Shown here: in pieces, positions 27,805 through 37,804 of the stretch
How the letters are laid out: each line of letters begins with the position of its first letter
Position numbering within the stretch: the first letter of the stretch is position 1
Source: Methylophilus sp.
GTDB lineage: Bacteria; Pseudomonadota; Gammaproteobacteria; Burkholderiales; Methylophilaceae
NCBI RefSeq assembly: GCF_008015755.1
Contig: NZ_SSGF01000018.1
Span: 62,001 to 126,000 of the forward strand
Direction of reading: 5' to 3'
Length of the DNA: 64,000 nucleotides
Notes under the pieces: model-generated
The model's input: the letters and a program-made list of their open reading frames with translations, nothing else
Told to the model about the DNA's origin: nothing
Database searches by the model: none
Translations under genes and position numbers: made by a program

Positions 27805-30800
27805 ATGACCGCCCCTACCCCTGATACCACCAGTGAAATCTCAATATTCGATGTTGATTTCAGTTCGTCTTATCTGAACGTTTTATTGCAGGGCAACAAA
27901 TGGGGCGGGCCTTTAGGCAGTGCGGCAACGGTTTACTATAGTTTCCCGACCTCTAGAAATGATGCGTATTGGTCTCAGGACTTTATTAATGGGTATGGCA
28001 TCTTCGACCCAACGACCGATGGCACACCTGACTATGTGTCGCTCACGCCACTGAGTAGCAGCCAACAAAACGGCATTACGCTGGCATTAAACGCTTGGGC
28101 CAGTGTAGCTAACCTGAACTTTATTAAGGTCAATGAAACACCTAGTGCAGTGGGTGATATCCGTTTCGGATTCACCCTGGATGGCGCGATGTCACCAGAT
28201 ATTTATGCTTACGCTTATAGTGTTGACCAATCCTTGTATGAGTATAGTGACCTTTTCCCTTACACCAGGGGCGGCGATATCTGGTTTAACAAAAATCAGC
28301 CCGACCAAACCGGTAATAACTTTTCAACCGGTGCAATGAGATACTTTGTTGGCTTGCATGAGATTGGGCATGCGTTAGGGCTAGACCATTCGTTTTCTGA
28401 AGAAGAAGGCGATTTGGGCTTACCAACAGATATTGAATATGTTCAATATACCGTCATGAGTTACTCAGATCTGCCTGGCTCCAATTTTGATGGATTTAAT
28501 GAGTATTATCCAACAACACCGATGCTGTATGACATTTTGGCCATCCAACATTTATATGGTGCTAACAACGACTATAACGCTGGCAACACCGTATATGAAT
28601 TCTCCTCCTCGCAGCGTTACTACCAAACCATTTGGGATGCGGGTGGCAATGACACGATTAAATATGCCTCCTCTATTGGAGGCATTATCAACCTTGAGGC
28701 AGGCTCTTTTAGCCAATTGGGCAAAACCTTTAAAGTAGGTGCCAATAACGCAACAACTCAGCAAGATAATATTGCGATTGCATTTAATGTTGTAATCGAG
28801 AACGCTATTGGTGGTAGCGGTAACGACAAAATTACCGGCAACAGTGTCAGCAATATTTTAGAAGGCGGTGCGGGTAACGACACGCTTGACGGTAGTACTG
28901 GCGCCGATAGCCTGATCGGTGGCAAAGGTAACGACACTTATATTGTTGATAATATCGGTGATGTGGTCACCGAGTTAGCAAATGAAGGCACTGACCTTGT
29001 TAAGACCAGCGTGACATATACCCTCTCTGCCCATGTCGAGAACCTGACGTTAATCGGAACATTTGCTATTGATGGTACAGGCAACGATCTTAACAACACC
29101 ATTACCGGTAATGATTACGACAATACACTCTATGGCAATGCTGGCTTGGATACTCTCATTGGGGGCGCTGGCAATGATACTCTCGATGGTGGGGATGGTG
29201 TAGACAAGCTCATCGGTGGCAATGGCGATGATACTTACATCGTTGACCTCTTACGTACTGGTACTACTGCTGCTAACTATAAAGTCGCTCTGCAAGACAC
29301 CATTACTGAAACTGCAGTTGCAGGCTCAGGTACAGATACTGTCATATTGCGTGGCGACTCTATTAATCCAACTACTTTTACCACCCTTACCCTGGATGCA
29401 AACATTGAGAACCTTGATGCTTCTAACACAGGCAGTACCAAGCTCAATCTCACAGGCAACGCTCTGGCAAACACCCTTATAGGGAATACTGCTGACAATA
29501 TTCTTGATGGCGGCGCTGGTAGTGATTCATTAATTGGTGGGATGGGGAATGATACTTACCTGTTAGATCTGAAGACCACAGTCTTGAGTGGCGTTTCTAC
29601 CTTAGTGTTCGATGACTCGATCACAGAACTCGATGCTAGTAACGAAGGCATAGATACCGTCAAATTGCGTGGTACCGCTACCCTCACCTCTGACACCTCA
29701 CTGATTCTGGATAACCAATGGGCGAACATCGAAATCCTAGATGCTTCTGCTACAGGTTCAACCAAGTTAAACCTTACGGGTAACGACTTGGGCAACACCC
29801 TGATCGGTAACGCTGCTGCTAACATCCTGACTGGTGGCACCGGCAACGACACCCTTAATGGCGGCGCAGGTGCTGACACCATGATTGGCGGCGATGGAAA
29901 TGATACTTATGTTGTCGATCATGTCGGCGACTCTATTACAGAGTTAGCTGATAACGTCAGCAGCCAAACTTACCAAACGCAGTACTCCAGCAATAACACG
30001 GGAATTTCAGCCGATGGTCGCTTTGTCATATTTGACAGTTACAGTGAGTTCAACTTTGGCAATCATGTTTTAGCCTATGATGTGTTTGTTAAAGACATGA
30101 AAACTGGCGTTTTGATTAAAGCAAATGACTATTCAGAAGCTTTTGCCCACTCAATTTCACCTGATGGTAAATTCGTGCTTTATCTATCCTATACAGATAA
30201 TGCCAACCACGACAGAGGCCTTTACCTTAAAAATCTGGAAACTGGCGAAAACACTTTAATTAGTACCAGTAGTAGTGGTGAATTAGGAAATTCCGATGCC
30301 ATCAACGATAACGCCAGATTCTCAGCAGACGGTAAGTTTGTCAGTTTTAGTAGTTACGCCTCCAATCTCAGCCCTGATGATACAGACCATAGGTCTGACA
30401 TATTCGTTAAAAATTTGATCACCGGTACAACAACCTTAGTTTCTACTAACTCTAATGGTGTAAAAGATAATGATGGCGCGGTGGTAAGTACCATTTCTGC
30501 AAATGGACGCTACCTTACCTTTCATAGCACAGCAACCAATCTGTCTGCTGCAGATACCAACGCATCTATCGATGTTTATTGGAAAGATACTTTAACCAAT
30601 GAAACAAAACTGGTGTCAAGTAGCGCAAGTGGCACTGTCGGGAATAACAGAAGCTGGTATGCATCCATTTCGACAGATGGCAATTTGGTGGCTTTTGAAA
30701 GCTCAGCAACGAATCTACTGCCTACAAACGATAACGCCTATGTCGATATTTTCCTTAAAAACATGACTACTGGGGCTATTCAGCGCGTTTCAACTAGCGC

Positions 30801-33800
30801 GACTGGGATAGAGGGTAATGGCAACAGTGAGAACGCATCCATTTCTGCCGATGGTCGCTATGTCTTGTTTGAAAGCCGCGCCAGCAACCTGATTGCAAAC
30901 GACACGAATGGGGCTTCTGATATTTTTATAAAAGACCTGCAAACCAGTGCCATTCAAAGAGTATCTACTAGCTCAAGTAATCAACAGGTATCTAGTGAAT
31001 CCTACAATGCAAGATTCTCGGCCAATGGAAAATTCGTTATTTTCGATAGCACCTCGAACAACCTCGTCAGCGGTGACAACAACCCAGCGGTGTTAGACAC
31101 TTTCATCAAAAATCTTGAGACAGGAGAAGTGCGGCTTGTGTCGGTGCAAACACAGACGACCATTCTGAACTCAGGTGGTACAGACTTGGTTAATGCCAGC
31201 ATTAGTTATACCTTAAGCGATCATGTCGAAAACCTGACTCTAACTGGTACAGCTGCTATTAATGGGACCGGTAATGACTTAAATAATGTCATTACAGGCA
31301 ACGCTGGCAATAACATCCTCGATGGTAAAGGCGGCACTGATACCCTGATCGGTGGCAAAGGTAACGACACTTATATCTTAAATGATGAAAATGATGAAAA
31401 TGATGAAGTAGTGGAAAGTCTGGATGAAGGCATAGACCTTGTTAAAGCAAGCGTCAACTACACCCTGACTAATCATGTCGAAAACCTCACATTGATTGGA
31501 GTAGATGCTATCAACGGTACAGGTAATAGTATTAACAATACGATTACTGGCAATGATGCCAATAACACACTCAATGGCGCTGATGGGAATGATAGCCTCA
31601 TCGGGGGCGCTGGAGAGGATGTGCTTGATGGTGGTAACGGTATCGATAAGCTGGCTGGCGGCATTGGCAATGATACGTACGTCGTCGACCTTGTCCAAAC
31701 TGGTAACTCAGCTGCTAATTTCAGGGTTGCCTTGCAAGATACGATCACTGAGGCGGCCACTCTAGGCTCTAGTAACGACTCTGTTCAACTACGTGGCCAT
31801 TATGACCACCTGAATGCGGCCACGCTCACTATCGGTGCCAACCTTGAGAATCTCAACGCTTCAGACACAGGCACCACCAAGCTAAACCTCACAGGCAACA
31901 TACTCGCCAATACACTTATTGGCAACGATGCAAACAACATCCTCGATGGCGGCGCGGGTATTGATACCCTGATTGGTGGGCTCGGTGATGATACTTATGT
32001 ATTAGACCTAAAGACCACACTAGTGAGCGGCATTTTCACCGCAGTATTCGATGATACGATCACAGAGTTCGATGGTAGCGACGAAGGCATAGATACCGTC
32101 AAACTGCGTGGCACAGCGTCACTCAACACGGCCGTCAACATCTCACTTAACCAATGGACTAACATCGAAACGCTTGATGCTTCCGCCACAGGCGCCACCA
32201 AACTCACTCTCAAGGGTAACGATGAAGACAATACCCTGATCGGTAATAACGCAGCCAATATTCTGGAAGGCGGATTGGGGAACGACACCCTGAATGGTGG
32301 TGCTGGCGCAGACAGAATGATAGGCGGCAAGGGTTGGGATACTTATTATGTAGATAATATTGGTGATGTCATTATCGAGCAGGTGAATACCGATACTTTT
32401 TTAGCAGACGAAGGCGTCGATACTATCCTATCCTCTATTAGCCTCTCTCTCGCTAATTATGCAAATGTTGAATATCTCACGCTGCTGGGTACGGCACATT
32501 TAAATGCAACCGGCAATGCTGGCAGTAACTTGTTGATAGGAAACTCAGGCAACAATATTTTAGATGGCGGCGGCAATCGGGACGATATGCAAGGTGGTGC
32601 GGGCAATGATACTTACATTGTTGATGATAGTAACGACCAAGCAATTGAAACGCTTGCAGGTGCTGCCGGCGGCATTGATATTGTATTGTCATCAGTAAGT
32701 TTTGCGCTGAATTACAATGTCGAGAACCTCACGTTAACAGGTACTGAAAATATTGATGGCTATGGTAACGAGTTAAATAACATTATCAGAGGCAATGCAG
32801 GCAATAACCGACTAAGTGGTGGCTGGGATGGCTCAGACACACTCATAGGCGGTGCTGGTAATGACATATATGAGGTGACTTACTTATTTGCGAGTGCAGC
32901 CAAACCAGTGACGCAAGATACCGTGATAGAGAGCCTGAATGCTGGCATAGATAGAATTATTCTCTCTGCCGCAGGCAATAACGGCCTCATGAACAAATAC
33001 TTAATGCCGCTCAATGTAGAGAATTTAGATGCCAATAATACCTATGGCGCATTCTCCCACTTTATCGGCAATAGCTCAGCCAATTACATTATTGGTAATG
33101 ACTACTCGCATACCTTTGATGGCGGTGCAGGCGTAGACACCTTAGTGGGGGGAGACCTCAGTGATACATACATTGTGGACCTTGTCGCTAATGTAAATGC
33201 CGGAGTCACGACAGCGGCATTGCAAGATAGTATTATTGAGGATGTATCAGGTACAGGCAGCGACACCATTCAACTTAGAGGCAATATTGCGCTCACCACT
33301 GCGACCACACTGACGCTTAATAATAGTTTGACCAACATAGAGAATCTGGATGCCAGTCTGACAGCAACCAGTAAACTTAACCTCACTGGCAACGACGCTA
33401 ATAATACACTCACAGGCAATGCCGCAGCCAATAGGTTAACAGGCGGCCTTGGCAATGATATTTTAGATGGCAAGGCAGGTGCCGATACACTTGATGGTGG
33501 CGATGGCGACGACACTTATTTTGTAGATAATATGGGTGACGCCATCATTGAACTGGCAAATCAAGGTGAAGACACTATTAACACCAGTATTTCGTTTGAT
33601 CTGAGCATAAAAGGCGAGCATGTAGAGCAGTTAAACCTACTCGGCACCGCAGCAATCAATGCGACAGGCAACGCTCTGGACAATCTCATCACTGGCAATA
33701 GCTCAGCAAATATAATCAATGGTAATGCTGGTGAGGATATCCTTATCGGCGGTGCAGGCAAAGATACATTGAACGGTGGCGCCGATGATGACATTTTGAT

Positions 33801-34194
33801 TGGTGGCAGCGGCAATGATATTTTAACGGGTGGAACCGGCGCAGATACTTTTACCTGGAACCTTGCAGATAAAGGTGCAAACAAAGCGCCTAGCATAGAC
33901 AAAATCACAGACTTTAATTCAACTGAAGATAAGCTCGATTTAAGAGATTTACTGGTGGGTGAATCGAGTAGCAATATTCAAAACTATTTGGATATCACAA
34001 CCAGCACGGTTGCTGGCGTGACAAATACCGAAATCAGAATCAATAACCACGGCGGGTTTGTGAATGGTAATTATGCTGCATCAGCAGAAAATCAACACAT
34101 TACACTGGCTGGTGTGGACTTGCTTGACGGCACCAATGAGGCAAGCTTACTTAATAATTTAATCAGCCAGAATAAACTGATGATTGATGCCTAA
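27805..34194 (+). CDS. Giant RTX serralysin-like metalloprotease with nested beta-propeller (RTX2)
   Basis: 2129 residues. Residues 1-330 are a serralysin/M10B-like zinc peptidase: HEIGHALGLDH (His185, Glu186, His189, His195) and the Met-turn VMSY (Met218, Tyr220), with no signal peptide. RTX units then run C-A-B-C-C-A-B-C-C-A'-B-C to the C-terminal DKITDFNSTEDKLDLRDLL secretion region. Residues about 718-1120 are foreign to this pattern: seven copies of a PD40/TolB-like blade (I/FSADGRFVxFxS...DxFxKNLxTGxxxxVST) inserted within one C unit. It should be exported by a type I system, fold with Ca2+ outside, and cleave protein; the propeller is likely a binding module. Much larger than ordinary serralysins (about 480 residues). 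Confidence 0.9.
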   Translation: MTAPTPDTTSEISIFDVDFSSSYLNVLLQGNKWGGPLGSAATVYYSFPTSRNDAYWSQDFINGYGIFDPTTDGTPDYVSLTPLSSSQQNGITLALNAWASVANLNFIKVNETPSAVGDIRFGFTLDGAMSPDIYAYAYSVDQSLYEYSDLFPYTRGGDIWFNKNQPDQTGNNFSTGAMRYFVGLHEIGHALGLDHSFSEEEGDLGLPTDIEYVQYTVMSYSDLPGSNFDGFNEYYPTTPMLYDILAIQHLYGANNDYNAGNTVYEFSSSQRYYQTIWDAGGNDTIKYASSIGGIINLEAGSFSQLGKTFKVGANNATTQQDNIAIAFNVVIENAIGGSGNDKITGNSVSNILEGGAGNDTLDGSTGADSLIGGKGNDTYIVDNIGDVVTELANEGTDLVKTSVTYTLSAHVENLTLIGTFAIDGTGNDLNNTITGNDYDNTLYGNAGLDTLIGGAGNDTLDGGDGVDKLIGGNGDDTYIVDLLRTGTTAANYKVALQDTITETAVAGSGTDTVILRGDSINPTTFTTLTLDANIENLDASNTGSTKLNLTGNALANTLIGNTADNILDGGAGSDSLIGGMGNDTYLLDLKTTVLSGVSTLVFDDSITELDASNEGIDTVKLRGTATLTSDTSLILDNQWANIEILDASATGSTKLNLTGNDLGNTLIGNAAANILTGGTGNDTLNGGAGADTMIGGDGNDTYVVDHVGDSITELADNVSSQTYQTQYSSNNTGISADGRFVIFDSYSEFNFGNHVLAYDVFVKDMKTGVLIKANDYSEAFAHSISPDGKFVLYLSYTDNANHDRGLYLKNLETGENTLISTSSSGELGNSDAINDNARFSADGKFVSFSSYASNLSPDDTDHRSDIFVKNLITGTTTLVSTNSNGVKDNDGAVVSTISANGRYLTFHSTATNLSAADTNASIDVYWKDTLTNETKLVSSSASGTVGNNRSWYASISTDGNLVAFESSATNLLPTNDNAYVDIFLKNMTTGAIQRVSTSATGIEGNGNSENASISADGRYVLFESRASNLIANDTNGASDIFIKDLQTSAIQRVSTSSSNQQVSSESYNARFSANGKFVIFDSTSNNLVSGDNNPAVLDTFIKNLETGEVRLVSVQTQTTILNSGGTDLVNASISYTLSDHVENLTLTGTAAINGTGNDLNNVITGNAGNNILDGKGGTDTLIGGKGNDTYILNDENDENDEVVESLDEGIDLVKASVNYTLTNHVENLTLIGVDAINGTGNSINNTITGNDANNTLNGADGNDSLIGGAGEDVLDGGNGIDKLAGGIGNDTYVVDLVQTGNSAANFRVALQDTITEAATLGSSNDSVQLRGHYDHLNAATLTIGANLENLNASDTGTTKLNLTGNILANTLIGNDANNILDGGAGIDTLIGGLGDDTYVLDLKTTLVSGIFTAVFDDTITEFDGSDEGIDTVKLRGTASLNTAVNISLNQWTNIETLDASATGATKLTLKGNDEDNTLIGNNAANILEGGLGNDTLNGGAGADRMIGGKGWDTYYVDNIGDVIIEQVNTDTFLADEGVDTILSSISLSLANYANVEYLTLLGTAHLNATGNAGSNLLIGNSGNNILDGGGNRDDMQGGAGNDTYIVDDSNDQAIETLAGAAGGIDIVLSSVSFALNYNVENLTLTGTENIDGYGNELNNIIRGNAGNNRLSGGWDGSDTLIGGAGNDIYEVTYLFASAAKPVTQDTVIESLNAGIDRIILSAAGNNGLMNKYLMPLNVENLDANNTYGAFSHFIGNSSANYIIGNDYSHTFDGGAGVDTLVGGDLSDTYIVDLVANVNAGVTTAALQDSIIEDVSGTGSDTIQLRGNIALTTATTLTLNNSLTNIENLDASLTATSKLNLTGNDANNTLTGNAAANRLTGGLGNDILDGKAGADTLDGGDGDDTYFVDNMGDAIIELANQGEDTINTSISFDLSIKGEHVEQLNLLGTAAINATGNALDNLITGNSSANIINGNAGEDILIGGAGKDTLNGGADDDILIGGSGNDILTGGTGADTFTWNLADKGANKAPSIDKITDFNSTEDKLDLRDLLVGESSSNIQNYLDITTSTVAGVTNTEIRINNHGGFVNGNYAASAENQHITLAGVDLLDGTNEASLLNNLISQNKLMIDA

Positions 34195-34207
34195 GCCCAC
34201 GTAATCC

Positions 34208-34247
34208 AATTTAAAACGCCAATACGATCGTATTGGCGTTTTAAATT
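34208..34247. terminator. Perfect 40-base palindrome between RTX2 and mfd
   Basis: The two 20-base halves are exact reverse complements with no spacer, centred on CGATCG at 34225-34230; outer arms are A/T-rich, the core is CGCCAATA. It overlaps the first two bases of the mfd stop codon and can terminate both convergent transcripts. Confidence 0.85.
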
Positions 34248-37200
34248 AAGCAAACTCTTTTAATAACGTTTTCACTAACTCTACCCGATGATTAAGGTTC
34301 CCCAACTGCACGCTTACCCGTAATTTATCCGGCCCATTCATGCGGCAGCGTTTGTCGCGCTGTAACAGGCTGATCAGCTTCATCGGGTCTAGGTCGGCTT
34401 TCACATTAAACTGCAACTGAATGGCCGCATCTGAGGCGTCGATTTTAATAATGCCTAGTGGCTTGGCGGCGATGCGCAGGCGGTGGCAGGCAATCAGGGC
34501 TTCACCAGGTTCCGGCAGCAAGCCGAAGCGGTCTATGAGCTCTTCTTGCATAGCGTCGAGTGCGTCGTCGTCTTCGCAGTTAGCCAGGCGTTTGTAAATC
34601 ACCAAGCGCTCGTGTACATCGGGGCAATAGTTGTTTGGCAACAAGGCAGGCGTATGCAGGTTGATTTCTGTCGTCACGCCTAACGGTGCATCCAGATCTG
34701 GCTCTTTACCGGCCTTGAGCTGTTTCACGGCGTGATTGAGCATGTCAGAATACAGATTAAAGCCGATTTCTTGCATTTCGCCGCTTTGGCTGTCACCTAG
34801 CAGCTCGCCAGCACCGCGAATTTCGAGGTCATGCATGGCCAGGTGAAAACCAGCGCCCAAATCCTCGAGCAGCTGAATCGCATCGAGGCGTTTTTGTGCT
34901 TGCGGCGTGATGTTGCGATCAGGGTCGGTGAGCAAATAGGTATAGGCCTGATGGTGGCTGCGGCCGACGCGGCCACGCAGTTGATGCAATTGCGCGAGGC
35001 CAAACATATCGGCTTTGTTGATAATCATGGTGTTGGCGGTGGGCACGTCAATGCCGGTTTCAACAATGGTGGTACATAGCAGCAAATTGGCCCGCTGCTG
35101 GTAAAAGTCGCGCATGACGTGCTCCAGCTCGCGTTCGCGTAACTGGCCGTGGCCGATCGCAATGCGGGCTTCGGGTACGATCTTCTCCAGCTTTTCTTTC
35201 ATGACGTAGATGGTATCCACCTCGTTATGCAAGAAGTAAACTTGCCCGCCGCGCTTGAATTCGCGCATGACTGCTTCACGGATAATGCCGTCTGAATAGG
35301 GCGTGTGAAAGGTTTTAATCGCCAGCCGCTTTTGTGGTGGCGTCGAAATCACCGAGAACTCGCGCAAGCCTTCCATGGCCATGCTCAAGGTGCGTGGAAT
35401 CGGTGTCGCCGTCAGTGTTAAGACGTCCACCTCAGCACGCAGCGCTTTCATCTGCTCTTTTTGGCGCACGCCAAAACGATGTTCTTCATCTAAAATCGCC
35501 AGGCCCAGGTTTTTAAACTGCACATCTTTCTGGATCAGCCGGTGTGTGCCGATGATGATATCAATGCTGCCATCGGCCAGACCTTTGAGCGCCTCTGCTT
35601 GTTCTTTTGCAGTTCTAAAGCGTGAAATTTCGGCAATTTTAATCGGCCATTCAGCAAAACGGTCGCAGAAGTTCTGGTAATGCTGCTCTGCCAGCAAGGT
35701 GGTTGGCACTAATACCGCCACCTGACGCCCGCCCATCACCGCCACAAAGGCGGCGCGCAACGCCACCTCCGTTTTGCCAAAGCCCACATCACCACACACC
35801 AGCCTATCCATCGGGCGGCCAGATTGCATGTCTTTAATGACGTTTTCAATGGCTTCCAGTTGGTCTGGTGTTTCCTCAAACGGGAAGCCTTCACAGAAGG
35901 CTTCATAATCATGCAAACTGAGTGTAAATGCATGCCCACGGCGCGAGGCGCGCTGCGCGTACAGATTCAATAATTCTGCTGCCGTATCGCGGATCTGCTT
36001 GAGGGCTTTTTTCTTGGCTTTGTCCCATTGACCACTGCCCAAGCGATGCAATGGCGCGCTTTCTGGCGGGCCGCCAGAGTAACGTGAAATCAGGAATAAC
36101 TGTGACACCGGCACATACAGCTTGTCGTCACCAAAATACTCAATCAACAACAGCTCGGTTTCACCCTCACCAAAGTCGATATTGACCAGACCTTTGTAGC
36201 GCCCTACCCCGTGCTGCTCGTGCACCACCGGGTCGTCCAGCCGCAGCTCGGATAAGTCCTTAAGCATGCCTTCGGCATTGCGGGCTTTTTCCTGGTTACG
36301 GCGGCGTTGCTGACGCACGGTGCTGGCATAGAGTTCAGCTTCGGTAATCACCGCCAGGTCGGCATCGACCATGCCTTGATGCAGTGGCGCGACGCCCAGC
36401 ATGACCGGGAAATTGGAGTGTGCAAATCCAGCCCAATCCTCAGTCAGCGAGAACGTTAAGCCGTGCTCGGCAAATAATTGGGCAATGGTTTCGCGCCGGC
36501 CCAAACTTTCAGCCGCAATCAACACTCGGCCAGCAAATTGGCTGATAAAGTCCTGCAATTTATGTAGCGGTTGCTCGGCACGGCGGTCTACATCAACCGC
36601 TGGCAATAATTTTAGAATATCCAGTTGCTGGCTCACCATGGCAAACGCATGGGTTTGCCTGAAAAAATCATCCGCTTTTTGCAGCAAGGTTTCTGGCCGC
36701 AAAATAGGTTTTTCGGCGTCATACGCCATGAGCTTGTAGCGGCTATTGGCATCAGCCCAAAAAGTTTGTGCGGCTTTATCGAGGTCCCCATGCAGACACA
36801 AGACTGTTTGCGCAGGCAGATAATCAAACAAGGTCGCCGTTTGTTCAAAAAACAAAGGCAAATACCACTCTACACCGCCACTGGGCGTGCCTTTGCTCAC
36901 ATCTTTGTAAATTTTGGCGCGTTGCGGATCGCCTTCAAAATACTCTCTAAATTGACTGCGAAAGCGCGTAATCGCTGCTTCATCCATAGGGAATTCACGC
37001 GCGGGCAACATGCGAATTTCTGGCACCGGATACACGCTGCGCTGGGTATCAATATCAAACGTGCGTATGGTTTCGATTTCGTCGTCAAATAAATCTATGC
37101 GATACGGAAACGCACTGCCCATGGGGTATAAATCGACCAGGCCACCGCGCACGCTGAATTCGCCCGGCCCCATCACCTGGCTGACGTGGTGGTAACCAGC

Positions 37201-37653
37201 TTGTGCACACTGGTTACGTAAGGCATCTACATCGAGTTTCTGGCCTTTTTTGAGCATAAAGGTATGCGCCGCCAGATAGGCCACGGGTGGCAGCCTGAGC
37301 AAGGCCGTCGCCATGGGCACAATCACTACATTGCTCTGGTTCTGGCTGAGCTGATACAGTGTGGCCAGACGCTCGGAGGTCAAGTCAGGATGCGGCGAGA
37401 ACACATCGTAAGGCAGTGTTTCCCAGTCCGGCAGTAAATGCACTTGAATGGGCTCGCCTTTAACATCTCGGCCAAAAAACGGGATTTCGTCCATCAGGCG
37501 CTGTGCTTCAAACGCGCTTGCGGTGAGTACCACCAGCGGTGTATTTGTTGCTTTTAAACCACAGGCCAGCTCGGCCAACGCCCGGCTATCGAGGCCCTGA
37601 CTTTGAAAAGAAAAACGCTGCGGATGCCCGATCACGGGGAGTGAAACTGCCAT
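34246..37653 (-). CDS. mfd: Transcription-repair coupling factor Mfd
   Basis: 1135 residues, full family length. Removes RNA polymerase stalled at lesions and recruits UvrA. The N-terminal UvrB-like modules (VSQVMGPGEFSVRGGLVDLYP), the RNA polymerase-interacting domain (LDDPVVHEQHGVGRYKGL, about 480), and the translocase with Walker A GDVGFGKTEVALRAAF, DEEH box LAILDEEHRFGVRQKE, TATPIPRTL and GRVGRS are all intact. A C-terminal TRCF domain follows. No obvious RBS precedes the ATG at 37653. Divergent from rpiA. Confidence 0.97.
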   Translation of the reverse strand: MAVSLPVIGHPQRFSFQSQGLDSRALAELACGLKATNTPLVVLTASAFEAQRLMDEIPFFGRDVKGEPIQVHLLPDWETLPYDVFSPHPDLTSERLATLYQLSQNQSNVVIVPMATALLRLPPVAYLAAHTFMLKKGQKLDVDALRNQCAQAGYHHVSQVMGPGEFSVRGGLVDLYPMGSAFPYRIDLFDDEIETIRTFDIDTQRSVYPVPEIRMLPAREFPMDEAAITRFRSQFREYFEGDPQRAKIYKDVSKGTPSGGVEWYLPLFFEQTATLFDYLPAQTVLCLHGDLDKAAQTFWADANSRYKLMAYDAEKPILRPETLLQKADDFFRQTHAFAMVSQQLDILKLLPAVDVDRRAEQPLHKLQDFISQFAGRVLIAAESLGRRETIAQLFAEHGLTFSLTEDWAGFAHSNFPVMLGVAPLHQGMVDADLAVITEAELYASTVRQQRRRNQEKARNAEGMLKDLSELRLDDPVVHEQHGVGRYKGLVNIDFGEGETELLLIEYFGDDKLYVPVSQLFLISRYSGGPPESAPLHRLGSGQWDKAKKKALKQIRDTAAELLNLYAQRASRRGHAFTLSLHDYEAFCEGFPFEETPDQLEAIENVIKDMQSGRPMDRLVCGDVGFGKTEVALRAAFVAVMGGRQVAVLVPTTLLAEQHYQNFCDRFAEWPIKIAEISRFRTAKEQAEALKGLADGSIDIIIGTHRLIQKDVQFKNLGLAILDEEHRFGVRQKEQMKALRAEVDVLTLTATPIPRTLSMAMEGLREFSVISTPPQKRLAIKTFHTPYSDGIIREAVMREFKRGGQVYFLHNEVDTIYVMKEKLEKIVPEARIAIGHGQLRERELEHVMRDFYQQRANLLLCTTIVETGIDVPTANTMIINKADMFGLAQLHQLRGRVGRSHHQAYTYLLTDPDRNITPQAQKRLDAIQLLEDLGAGFHLAMHDLEIRGAGELLGDSQSGEMQEIGFNLYSDMLNHAVKQLKAGKEPDLDAPLGVTTEINLHTPALLPNNYCPDVHERLVIYKRLANCEDDDALDAMQEELIDRFGLLPEPGEALIACHRLRIAAKPLGIIKIDASDAAIQLQFNVKADLDPMKLISLLQRDKRCRMNGPDKLRVSVQLGNLNHRVELVKTLLKEFA

Positions 37654-37804
37654 AAAAAGTTAGAATCTTATTGCTCAGGTTAGACGAGTATTTCTTGGCG
37701 AATCTGCCGAGTTTGCTATTATAACTGCAAGCGTCGACGGACTGTGACTGAATGACACGCAAGACGCCAGAGCGAATCAGAGAAAGCAGTACGGAGAAAA
37801 ATAT

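Noticed and set aside
24236-33900. Dense short DNA repeats resembling a repeat array or CRISPR
   Set aside because: The repeats are codons of RTX nonapeptides in one long open frame; spacing is not CRISPR-like and no cas genes are present.
24400-33975. Many minus-strand open frames rich in Ser/Pro/Leu across the RTX genes
   Set aside because: They are antisense shadows of the repeated Gly/Asn/Asp codons, lack RBSs and repeat with the same period.
34246-37653. Long open frames on the plus strand inside mfd, and similar ones opposite addAB, rarA, ftsK and aceE
   Set aside because: They overlap strongly conserved genes on the other strand and show no domain or RBS of their own.
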